From: Caulochytrium protostelioides
Lineage: Eukaryota > Chytridiomycota > Caulochytriomycetes > Caulochytriales > Caulochytriaceae
Assembly: GCA_003615045.1 (NCBI GenBank)
Contig: ML014320.1
Location: forward strand, 1-30,120
Direction: 5' to 3'
Length of the DNA: 30,120 bases
Shown: positions 1-8,295 of the stretch, piece after piece
How the letters are laid out: every line of letters starts with the position of its first letter
Numbering within the stretch: the first letter of the stretch is position 1
Notes under the pieces: model-generated
What the model was told of the DNA's origin: nothing
The model's database searches: none
What the model saw: only the letters and a program-made list of their open reading frames with translations
Program-made: the position numbers and the translations under genes

Positions 1-1
1 C

Positions 2-274
2 CTCGGCAAGCTCCCGATCATGCAGCACTTTCTCTTCGGCACCATCCTGCCCTTCGCTGGGTCCGGCGTCTACTCGCAGGGCGACGCCCCATGCGCCGAC
101 GGCCATCTCCACGTGACGGCCTTTGGGCAGCTCGCTCCGGACTGCTGCGGCATCAAGGTACCCAGCGCCATCGCCGCGGCGGCCGCTGCCGGCGCCTCCA
201 CCACCACCGCGGCCGGCAAACGTGAGGCCATCGCGCAGTTCCGTGCCCCACCGCGCCCGCTTCCCTTCGACTAA
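2..274 (+). CDS. PTPA/Rrd-type PP2A phosphatase activator, C-terminal part
   Basis: This is the 3' end of a gene that starts left of the window; the reading frame is open from base 2 to the TAA at 272-274. The first visible residues read LGKLPIMQHFLFGTILPF, followed after a short insert by DCCGIKVPSAIAA. Both blocks match the C-terminal part of the phosphotyrosyl phosphatase activator family (yeast Rrd1/Rrd2, human PTPA). Members of this family are peptidyl-prolyl isomerases that help load and activate the PP2A catalytic subunit in cytosol and nucleus. The family fold ends near the PSAIAA block, so the remaining 40 or so residues, rich in alanine and threonine and ending RPLPFD, are a lineage-specific tail. 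Only about 90 residues are visible, so Rrd1 and Rrd2 types cannot be told apart. Confidence 0.85.
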   Translation, partial: LGKLPIMQHFLFGTILPFAGSGVYSQGDAPCADGHLHVTAFGQLAPDCCGIKVPSAIAAAAAAGASTTTAAGKREAIAQFRAPPRPLPFD

Positions 275-1576
275 ACATCACGAACACTTACACATAGTAC
301 GTCTGCCGAGGGGTTCTGGGTCTGATTGGGGCTGCTGCGAAGAGGTTCTTGATCCCGGGCGAGCTCTACATAGTTTTCTTTGACGTGAGACGCTCTGGGT
401 ACGCAGAAGCTGAGTGAAAGTAACAGTTGCTCATATATTTCTCCTCCCCTTCAAAATTCTTCTCCCATCGACATATCCATCTCACATCAGCTTTTGAAAT
501 TCGAATCAAGCCTAAGCGCCTGAGATTGAGACAGGGAAGCGATGTTCGCTTTTTATGGGCGAGGAACGTTGCCTACAGCTTGGACTTCCACCGATACAAG
601 ACCTCCTACTCTTACCATCCGCCGATTTGACTCTAAGCGGTGCAATTCAACATGTCCTAGTGATCGCCAATTAGCATCGGGGATGGATGGGGGCGCACGA
701 ATCAGAACGCAAGTACCCTTCCGGACGGGCTGACAATCGGCCAGCGCCGTTGAAGCAAAAAGCTCGATGTTGTCTTTCCTATGTCCCGCCTTCCTGCCTT
801 CCCATGAGCTTTCAGCTGCCCTCCGGCACTTTGGTCTCGGCCCATGTCGGAGTAATGGGGTGTGGACTCTGGCATGGCATGACTGCCGGCGGCGCCATAG
901 ACTGGAAAGCGGCACAAACTGGGTACCCTGCACAGGCTTTGTCGTATGTCCACCGTCAGGAGTGTTATGTGCTTGCACCTGCGTCGCCAGGGCCGCGCCA
1001 CCCGCGTTGTAGTGGTCACTGTGTGGCGGGAGCGCCGGTCTTGTGCCGCCATTTTACGGAGAAGGGATAACTATACGGTACCAACTCGCACGTGCTGATA
1101 GATGCTAGTAAGGAATGCGTCAGGCCATGGGATATGAACGAATGTGTATGCTTGGCGTGTATGCATACATGCATTTCTGCGGAGGGTCATACCTTGGCTA
1201 CATGCCGCATCGGACCGGCGGACCGGATCGTCAACCCCGCCGCCGTTTACCGCGCGAAGCATACCGCACCGACACTTCAATCAACTAATTCGACTCTTCA
1301 TGCTGATTGGCTGCCTCTCTGCATTTCAGCGCGTGTCTCTCCACTTCTGCATATCACCATTGTTCCCTTTCACTAATACTCCGTCGCTGCGACTTTTCCA
1401 TCCCATCTCGTCCCATCCCGTCGTGTTCAGCCCGATCTGAACACTTCAGCAGTGTTTCCAACCACGCCCACACTTCCGGACCTTCGTGCTAGTACCACAC
1501 TCTCCGCTGTAGGACGGCAGATAACCACGTCGCATCTTGCCTTACCAGGCCCTGATTCTGCAAGTATTGCCTCACA
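275..1576. other. Intergenic region with no supported gene
   Basis: This spacer lies between the PTPA stop and the start of the low-GC gene. Short open frames occur on both strands, but none has a recognisable domain or codon use like its neighbours. The last 200 bases before the next ATG are pyrimidine-rich (repeated TCCCATC/CGTC words), which fits a fungal promoter and 5' untranslated region. A small inverted repeat, GTTCAG and CTGAAC separated by six bases, lies near 1427-1444. No tRNA-like or rRNA-like sequence was seen. Confidence 0.5.
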
Positions 1577-3654
1577 ATGGCCCCTCACTGGAGCAGTCAT
1601 TGGGGTTCTACCCTGGCCATCCTGAGTATGGCCATCTTCGCTATCCTTTTCGCTTCCCTCGGCGCCGAAGCCATCCCAGGTCAGACCAATGATCCATCAA
1701 ACAAAGGTCGCCTCGTCGGAGAAAGTCACGCCACAAAGAAACCACATCACGACAAAAATGTACTGCGCACTCATGCGTACTCATCATCTACCGCAGTGCC
1801 ACACTTTCCCACAGGCGAGGAATAGCTCCCATACCATCCATACGGTACGACGATAACGGATGACCTGCCGCATCACTTCATTTCTACGCTCATGACTTTC
1901 AAAAATGTGGTATTATGGTGAATCATCGGCTATAGCGCGGCTCGCCAATTCGCGGCTAGTATTAAAGTTCTCGAAAGACGATACCGGTCGGTATGATTCA
2001 GCCAGTGAGGAAGCCAATGATCTGATCCTCCAACGAGTCACCCAGTGGGCTGAGCAGGATCATACATTCTCACGAGACGGCCAGGCGACGTCCAGCCATC
2101 TCCATCACGTTATCACCCATTTCAATAGCTTTGCAAAAATCGCAAAAAAAAATTAGCAACGGACACGGGCTTGGAAACAATGGACATCATCAAGTTAATG
2201 CTATTCTGGCTCAGTAACTGCTACCTCACATGCTAACGAACCTTCACACCGGATCAAAGCCAAATTTGAAACAGCGTTGAATTATCTATTTTTACCCGTC
2301 TTTAAAGACGATGCTTCGTCTTTCAACCTGGCGTCAAAAGAGACTAAGAGCATGATGGAAGCCGCTGACGCTTCGTTGAAGATCTCTAGAGCCATGGTTG
2401 ACAATATAAATTCAGTCAAAAGAGCTTTCTTCAAAGCCGCAGAAGTGCTGGCCAAACCGTCCGTGGTCCAGGCTCAACAAGAAGATAATCGTCATGTGGT
2501 CCAGGCTCAACGAGATGATAGCATTGAAAGATTTGCGGACCATTTTGTTGAGTCGTCTTTCCACAAAGCCGAAAAGGAAGCGGATCGTCTCTTTTATCGA
2601 CTCGCCACTGGCGAGACTACCTCGGGGGTGCTCAGCTATCTGGTTCCGCAACTCACGACCGAAAGCCGTGCGAAATTCGAGATCCCACTTGCTAACGCGA
2701 AAGTGATGTTCATGACAAATCCGACTCTCGCGGAAAGGTTTCTTTATTCTACAGTGTTCCACGTGGAGAAGGCCTCTGACCGATTCCAGAAACAGATCTA
2801 TCTGTTGAAGCATAGCCACATCAAGTGTCTTGTCGACCTTTGCCTTCCCGATCCTCCTGTTGAAATGAAAGAATATCCGGCGGACTTGAAAAAAATTGTC
2901 GCGGAGTACAATGAGCAGACTCTAAATGAAAGGATTCCGTCCACGGCTGCCGAATGGAGCGGTGTGTTTCATTCTGATATGCTGTCGGCCTACTATGTTG
3001 CAATTTACAACCCCTTAACTCCGCCAAGACACCGATCCGCAACCATATGGCGGGAATTCGGCATGCCCAAGTACGAAAACACGCAGATGGCTGAGTCTTT
3101 ATCCCAAGTGGCTAATCATCTCGAAACCTTAATGAACTTCCCCGAGAAGAGTACGCCGTTTCTTTCGGCCCAGGAAAGAGGCAAGAATAACAATGTCGAG
3201 CGAAAATCGTCATCAAAGTTTTCCACAGTCAAGCGGGCATTCGATACGGAAGACCGTTTGGCGACGTTTCGTTGCTTGCAGACTCTGGTAAAATCTTCAA
3301 AAAACTTTCTCGTATTCTTGGCAGGTTACTTTCGATTCGTTCTCACTGGTTTGCCTGATGATACATCCGTCTTCAGCAATGCTTATGCGTCACAAGGATG
3401 ACACTGTGCGCCTTATCAAAACTTTGAGACAAGCGGCCGCAGGGTTCACTGGGTTTCGATATCAAATGTCATGTGACAAACAGGTCTCAAAATCACCAGA
3501 ATTGGCTCGCAAACAGTCGTCTGGTGATATAGTTGACAAGGTTGCTGTTCAATTTGGATCTCTGTCAAATGCGTCAAACGCGGCGAGCCGGCCGCGTAGC
3601 GTCTCTCCTGGGGCGAAAAGGGCCCGCATTTCAGTGAAATCTTTGTTGAACTAA
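1577..3654 (+). CDS. Unrecognised secreted-type protein, multi-exon and apparently interrupted
   Basis: I do not recognise this family. The first exon starts at ATG 1577 and encodes a good signal peptide: hydrophobic core TLAILSMAIFAILFASLG and a likely cleavage after AEA. Downstream open frames at about 1826-1909, 1968-2152, 2153-2213, 2260-3324 and 3377-3654 read like one helical, charged, soluble protein. Two introns restore the frame exactly: 2214-2259, with a CTAAC branch site, and 3325-3376. A third at 1910-1967 is plausible. Two problems remain: an in-frame TAG at 1823-1825, and a one-base frame break at the A9 run 2144-2152. Each could be an unrecognised intron, a sequencing error or a real lesion. 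The C-terminus has a basic, nuclear-signal-like patch (GAKRARISVK). Base composition is clearly more AT-rich than in every neighbour, which suggests recent acquisition or fast evolution. No enzyme motif was seen. Confidence 0.45.
1910..1967 (+). other. Possible intron of the low-GC gene
   Basis: GTATTA at 1910 and ...TTAAAG ending at 1967 enclose 58 bases. Both flanks are in codon phase 0, so removal joins the frame of 1826-1909 to the frame of 1968-2152. The branch site is weak, so this is the least certain of the three introns proposed here. Confidence 0.35.
2214..2259 (+). other. Probable intron of the low-GC gene
   Basis: The 46-base segment begins GTAACT, contains TGCTAACG (a match to the fungal CTAAC branch consensus) and ends ATCAAAG. 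The upstream frame leaves one base and the downstream frame needs exactly one, so splicing gives a continuous frame and skips the TAA and TGA codons that block read-through. Confidence 0.6.
2463..2511 (+). repeat. 33-base direct duplication inside the low-GC gene
   Basis: The 16-base word GTGGTCCAGGCTCAAC occurs at 2463 and again at 2496, 33 bases (11 codons) apart. It duplicates the peptide VVQAQ followed by an acidic stretch (QEDN and RDDS). The copies have diverged after the shared word, so the duplication is not brand new. Confidence 0.8.
3325..3376 (+). other. Probable intron of the low-GC gene
   Basis: The 52-base segment begins GTTACT directly after GCAG and ends CCGTCTTCAG. One base is left upstream and two are needed downstream, so the frame is restored. 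Without splicing the upstream frame would stop at 3399-3401. With splicing it continues to the TAA at 3652-3654, adding a C-terminal region with a basic patch. Confidence 0.6.
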
Positions 3655-3970
3655 TATAACGCCGACGGCGTGTGACGTCGTCCAAGGGATCCAGCGGGTC
3701 TTTTATAGTAACAGCGGTCCAACGCGGGTTAATGATCATGCTGCTCCAATGGCGATCGACTTTGACTAGGCGCTGCGGAATCATGGACGTCGCCGCCCGC
3801 GGTCAGCGGCGGTATCACCTGGTCTGGTGTGGTTCACCGCCAGAGGAACCCGATCAGCGCCATCCTCCGTCTAACCGAGGTCTTCTTGTTATTTTCCCGC
3901 GTGCTGCTGCCCCGCCGCCGAGTTCTCGGCGCGAAGGACGGCCACCGACGTGCACGCGATCCGCGATTAG

Positions 3971-4538
3971 TGCCCATTAGTTGCCTATGGCGCCTCCAAG
4001 TTTGCCCCGGGAGGCAAAGGTGAGATCACCGTCCCCACAGCTCGTACGTACCAGGCGTGCGCCCAGTGGTTCCGCACCCTCCTGATCGACGAGTTCCGGA
4101 TGATCCAGGTGCATGCCGAAACGGATGACATCCTGACCAAGGTGAAAACCCGGGGCCCGAAGAAGGTGCCGATCGCTCGCGCCCCCGACCGAACCGACGC
4201 GGGCCAACCCGGCCGCGCCGACGGCCGTCAACCGGCTCCGAAACTCCCGGGCGCTCGCTCGACCGTGTCGACGCGGGTCAACCCGGTTTGCGAGACCCGG
4301 GTGTATGCTCCGACGAATGGGGTCCTGAAATCCTGTCAACGCCGGCGCCAGGGGATCGTGATCCGAGCCTGAAGCCTCCCCCGGCAATGAAGCCACCCAC
4401 AGCAAGTTTGTGAACCGCGACCTCTATGCCGCATTGAACATTCGACGCTGTCTGGCCTTACCCCCCAGATCGACCGGTGTGCCGCAACCCGGAGCAAACC
4501 AAGGTGCAGTCCAAGTCGGCAAGCTCATCCGACACTGA
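3971..4538 (+). pseudogene. Fanzor (TnpB-like RNA-guided nuclease) C-terminal relic, copy 1
   Basis: A continuous frame from 3971 to 4372 reads PLVAYGASKF..PGGKGEITVPT and then LIDEFRMIQVHAETDDIL. These correspond to the V-x-Y/F-G-x-x-x-F block and the VDEFRTS-x-x-C-x-x-C block of Fanzor proteins. After a frameshift, 4386-4538 reads EATHSKFVNRDLYAALNIRR, the RuvC-III motif with its catalytic aspartate (NRD-x-x-A-A-x-N-I), and stops at TGA 4536-4538. The expected first zinc-finger cysteines are lost (VHAET where C-x-x-C is usual), a TAG lies just upstream (3968-3970), and the N-terminal part with RuvC-I was not found. This is a decayed gene. Fanzors are eukaryotic, transposon-associated relatives of TnpB that cut DNA using a guide RNA made from their own 3' region. 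The assignment rests on motifs only. Confidence 0.72.
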
Positions 4539-4660
4539 ACCAAATGCGCTACTGCCTCGGTGGGGGACCCCTAGAGGGCACCACGGAGGGCATGGCGGGC
4601 GCGTTAGGTGCCAGGAAGGGCCTGTATATAGTATATAGGACCGCGTAAAACAAAAATATA
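4536..4660 (+). ncRNA. Candidate Fanzor guide-RNA scaffold / element right end, copy 1
   Basis: Noncoding sequence downstream of the Fanzor stop is shared with copy 2 at 14968-15075. It can fold as an outer stem, AATGCGC (4543-4549) with GCGCGTT (4599-4605). Inside is a second stem, CCTCGG (4555-4560) with CGGAGG (4584-4589), around a conserved GGGGACCCCTAGAGGGCACC core. A second conserved block, GACCGCGTAAAA and following AT-rich bases, lies near 4639-4660. In TnpB and Fanzor systems the guide-RNA scaffold is transcribed from exactly this position. RNA production is inferred, not shown. Confidence 0.5.
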
Positions 4661-5009
4661 GACAGATGATGGAGTCCTTGTGGCAAGCAAGCTTACGACG
4701 GTCGACGGGATGCATGGTATGGGAAGCCACGGGCTCTGAATTGCTCAGGACGCCCTGAGACCACAGCGTGCCATTACTCACTAGCGACTGTAACGCAAGG
4801 GCGGCGGGGAGGTTCTCATGTCGGTGGCGACGGCGTCATCGGAGCCAGCCCCGTGAGGACCATGTTCGCCACGTCCGGCATGGTGTCGGTGGCGAAGTCG
4901 CGCAAACACGCGATGAAACCACCTGTCCCAGGAAAAGGGGGCCATGCGGCCGGCAGTACCGACAGGACCAGCCCAAAAATGGGAAGAGGAAGGAGGCGAG
5001 TGCAAGTCG
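4661..5009. other. Spacer between the Fanzor relic and the PP2C gene
   Basis: No supported gene. The segment begins AT-rich, near the presumed end of the Fanzor element, and becomes GC-rich as it approaches the 3' end of the PP2C gene read from the other strand. No terminal inverted repeat or target-site duplication was recognised. Confidence 0.4.
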
Positions 5010-6662
5010 TCACGACGCCACCGTCATGGATGGCGCGGCAGCAACAGCAGTAGCCAAGGGGGTTGTAGTGGTGGTAGCCGTGGCGACACCGCTGAGCCGA
5101 GGAATCATGACAAGGACGTTGGTCGAGTTGTCGTCAATCTGGAGCCGCTCGAGCCCCGCCAGACTCACGTCCGCTAAGTGCTGGCTGAGCTGCGCCACAT
5201 CGGGTTCAGCAACGGTGCCAGACCCTGCCGCGGCGGCAGCACCAGCGAGCGCGAGGGCGGGCGAGGGCAGAGCCGGGGCAAGATGGGTAAGCAAGGTCGC
5301 GAGGTCGATGCCGTCCCAGAGCCCGTCGGTGCCGAGAACAAGACAGGCGTCGTGGCCGTGACGCCACGCGTGCCAGACGATATCGGGTGTGGCAATCACA
5401 CCCAAACGGGATGCGACTGCGTCGCCGAGTGAGCGCGTCACGACGATACCCGGGTACGGCAGAGTCCCCTTAAAGAGTCGGAGCGGGCCGTCCGGCGCGC
5501 CGTCAGGACCCAGCAGCGCCTCGACGCGGGCCCCCGGAAGCCGCGCGATGCGGTCGCGCTCAGCGGGACTCGCGAAGGTATGGTCAGCGGTCAAGCGGTG
5601 CGCGTGCCAGATGATGCCCGTCGACGGCTGGTGATGCGACGCCGTCATGGCGGTGCAGACGGTCATCCTGTCGGCTGCGGGCACTGGGGCGAGCGCCGTC
5701 GGCGCCACGGGCGCCTCATTCGCTTGCGGGTCGCCCGTGGCCGGCGCCGTCGCGCCGACCGACGACACGCCGTTCGTGGGGCTGGCGCCCGGCGAGGCCA
5801 AGCTGGGTTGCGTCGTGATGAGGACGGCGCCCGAGTCCCCGATGTTCGCGAGCCAGCACCCCTGTGGCACCACGACGGCGAGCAGCGCGGTCGTGCCGGA
5901 CAGGTAGAGGTCGATCCCGCTGTCATTGAGCAGCTGTTCCTGCAGCGTATCACAGAGGCGCGTCAGCGTGTGCGTCACGTGGTCCGACACGGCGCGCCAG
6001 GCCGGATCGGCGGTGATCGCGGACGGGTCGGCGCTCGCGCCTGGACCCGCGCTGGCGGTGGCGGCAGCGGCCGATCCGCCCCGGAGAAGCTCGGCGACGC
6101 GTGGCGGGTCGATCAGCTGCGCGAAGGTAGGCCCGAACTGGTCACGGACAAAGGCAGCGACATGACCGCCTTCCGTGCCGTGGCCATCAAACACGGCCAC
6201 GAGTGCCGTCACGGGGTTTGCCGCCGCCGCCGCCGTAGCCGATGCAGCTGCAGCTGCGGCCACTCCGTCGGGTGTCTGCACGAACGGCGCAAGACAGGGC
6301 GGATCGGAGAGAACAAGCAGCGTGTCCTGATTCGAGGGCCGCTGGCCTTGTGCCGAGAAGGCGCCGATCGCGGGTAGCGCCGCGGCGGCGGCCACGGTCA
6401 TCGACGTTATTGGTGGCAGCGACGACGCCATCGTGGTGCTGTCAGCAGCGGCGGCAGCGGCTGCAGCGGCGGCTGCAGCGGCAGCGACGGCGACGGCGGC
6501 GACGGCGGCGCCGGCGGCGGCCGACGTGGGCAGGGCCGAGCCTGAGGCGACAGGAGAGAGGGATGCAGCGGGCAGCGGGGAGCCGGCCGACGACGCGGTG
6601 GCCAAGTCGTGGGGCAGGGACAAGGGCACAGGCACAGGCATGGCCATGGCGGCAGCCGTCAT
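5010..6662 (-). CDS. PP2C-family (PPM) serine/threonine phosphatase
   Basis: A single exon of 550 residues with the ordered PP2C motifs. They are RPSNQD (108-113), VFDGHG (157-162), SGTTA (255-259), NIGDSGAV (273-280), RSLGD (410-414), GTDGLWDGI (444-452) and DDNSTNVLVMI (510-520). The aspartates of the DGHG, TDG and DDN motifs that bind the two metal ions are present, so a working Mg/Mn-dependent phosphatase is likely. Motif 1 has NQD instead of the commoner NED. The first 95 residues are low-complexity, with a long alanine run (about 59-73) from a GCG repeat. Alanine- and serine-rich insertions also sit between domain strands (130-150, 195-220, 285-345). There is no signal peptide or membrane segment. 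The substrate cannot be inferred. ATG 6662 is the first in frame; an internal start at a later methionine is possible. Confidence 0.9.
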   Translation of the reverse strand: MTAAAMAMPVPVPLSLPHDLATASSAGSPLPAASLSPVASGSALPTSAAAGAAVAAVAVAAAAAAAAAAAAAADSTTMASSLPPITSMTVAAAAALPAIGAFSAQGQRPSNQDTLLVLSDPPCLAPFVQTPDGVAAAAAASATAAAAANPVTALVAVFDGHGTEGGHVAAFVRDQFGPTFAQLIDPPRVAELLRGGSAAAATASAGPGASADPSAITADPAWRAVSDHVTHTLTRLCDTLQEQLLNDSGIDLYLSGTTALLAVVVPQGCWLANIGDSGAVLITTQPSLASPGASPTNGVSSVGATAPATGDPQANEAPVAPTALAPVPAADRMTVCTAMTASHHQPSTGIIWHAHRLTADHTFASPAERDRIARLPGARVEALLGPDGAPDGPLRLFKGTLPYPGIVVTRSLGDAVASRLGVIATPDIVWHAWRHGHDACLVLGTDGLWDGIDLATLLTHLAPALPSPALALAGAAAAAGSGTVAEPDVAQLSQHLADVSLAGLERLQIDDNSTNVLVMIPRLSGVATATTTTTPLATAVAAAPSMTVAS

Positions 6663-7936
6663 ACTCTAGGAGACGGAGGATGCGTCCGGGCCGTGGCGAC
6701 GGACGGCGCGGGGAGAAGCAGAACACCCGCGTGTGGCAGGCGATGGGGCCCGGCAGCACGGGATCACGAGCCGCTCCGCCCAGCGCCGCCGGGTCGCGGC
6801 ACGGTCGGCTTGGGTGGACGCGAGCGCCCCGAGAGAAACGCGGGGGGCAGGTCCGCCGGAGGGCGAAGAGGAAAGAGCTTGCGGCGGTCTGACCGCGAGT
6901 GTGGGCGGGCGATCGGACGCCGAGAGCGGCAATCGCTATGCCACGTGCTCCAGTGAATGCCAAGTGCGCTAAGGAACGCCGAGAAGGGCCGAAAGGGCGA
7001 GCACCCGTCGCGTAAAGCGTCCAAAGAGCGTCGTTAGGGGTCGTCGGATGTGAAGACGGACCCCAAATCGTTAAAAGCGGGATCAATAAGGAATCTTTGG
7101 TTCGTGCCGGTCGCAATCGAGGCCGATCTTTTGACGGACGTCATACCCCGTAGAGGCCTTCACGGGAGAAACGGGTTCTCGGATCCTCGGTGTTCCCGTG
7201 CGATGCTCGAAACGATCGATTTTTCGACGCCAACCTTGTCAGCGTATGTGGGCTCGGTTCTCTCCTTCGGATACGAGGGACCGATCTCGGCTCGGTTCAG
7301 GCAGATGCTCGATCGCATCCGATAGCGAAGCCAGACCGAGGCTGGAACCCATGCACCTCGCCCCACGCACCCCCTCCTCCATCGCGTGGTGACATTTCGC
7401 GTGGCAGACTAGTCGTCTCTCCAGGGGGGAAGCATGGCTGGCCACATCAGAAGGGTGAGGTCCGAAAAGGGCCGTCGATCGGTGGCATCCACTCACTCAC
7501 GGCGCGCCTTCCCCCGGTTCGGCGCCCTCGCGCCTCCCATCGGTGAGGTGCCCCTTTTAAGGCGCCCACTGGGCCACTCCACTCACCTGATGACCCATTC
7601 CTGTGGGCGTCGATCGTTGGGTGGTGCCGCAAGCGCATCGTGCGGCTCCTCGCGGCTCACGGTGGTCGGCGCGCCGCAGCGGGAGGTGGGTGGCCAGTGC
7701 CGCAGTCGGCGCCGCAGCCGGGGGCGTGTCGTCTCGAATCGACCCGTGGGCCCACGAGCGCTACGCGTCATGGAATAGAAGGGATCGCCGCGTGTTGTGG
7801 TGGCGATGGCGATGTGATGGATGCCATGGACCAGGGGCGCGCCGGCCGCCATGCCTCCGGCCGCCATGCCCCCGTCCCCCAGCCGCTCTACCGAGCGGAG
7901 GGGCAGCGCGGCCAGGGCGGCCGGCACGATCTGGCT

Positions 7937-8038
7937 TATCGGGATGGTCCAGATGTGGGGCCCGCCAAAGTATCCGGTGGCGATGAACATCCTGCGCAGC
8001 GTCAAGATACCTTCGACCGGGCCGGAGATGGCCAGGAA
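7937..8038 (-). pseudogene. Ethanolamine/cholinephosphotransferase-like remnant
   Basis: On the minus strand these bases read FLAISGPVEGIL, then a diverged stretch, then ATGYFGGPHIWTIPI. The order S-G-P-V-E-G-I-L, T-G, G-x-x-x-I-W resembles the region after the catalytic domain in fungal EPT1/CPT1, the membrane enzymes of the last Kennedy-pathway step. The CDP-alcohol phosphotransferase signature (DG-x2-AR-x8-G-x3-D-x3-D) and the WEEYHT block were not found upstream. The sequence just upstream on the minus strand is pyrimidine-rich, like the end of an intron. About 34 residues match, so this is either a relic exon or chance similarity. Confidence 0.35.
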
Positions 8039-8227
8039 AAGCGGAAGGATCAGGGATAAGGAAATGAAGGGCGAAGTAACGAAGCGGTCCTCCTGTCGAG
8101 AGATCCGGGAATTCACCAACACGGGGGTGAGGGGGGCTGCCAGGCGACGACGGTATTGCATCGCCGGCGAGGGAGTGACCCCTGTGGAGTATGGCGGTGT
8201 GGGATCAACCCGGAAAGCCGCCGTCGC

Positions 8228-8295
8228 TTAGCGACGATGACGATAATCACGACGACGATAGTGGCAACGACAACGATAACGATTGCGATGACGAC
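8228..8295 (+). repeat. Imperfect GAY/AAY trinucleotide repeat
   Basis: A run of GAC, GAT, AAC and AAT triplets (68 bases), with occasional interruptions. It would encode Asp/Asn on one strand and Val/Ile on the other. Neither frame belongs to a supported gene. Confidence 0.8.

Noticed and set aside
553-1070. Overlapping open frames on both strands (minus 553-978, plus 687-1070)
   Set aside because: Both strands are open over the same bases with no recognisable motif or consistent codon use.
1427-1444. GTTCAG/CTGAAC inverted repeat as a terminal repeat of a mobile element
   Set aside because: Only six bases long with a six-base loop, and no matching copy was found near the Fanzor end at 4640-4760.
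3672-3970. RuvC-I region of the Fanzor gene
   Set aside because: I looked for the aspartate-containing RuvC-I block upstream of 3971 and found only weak resemblance (GIMDVAARG); not enough to extend the relic.
7050-7325. 91-codon plus-strand open frame
   Set aside because: The composition is more balanced than its surroundings, but no family, signal peptide or splice context supports it.
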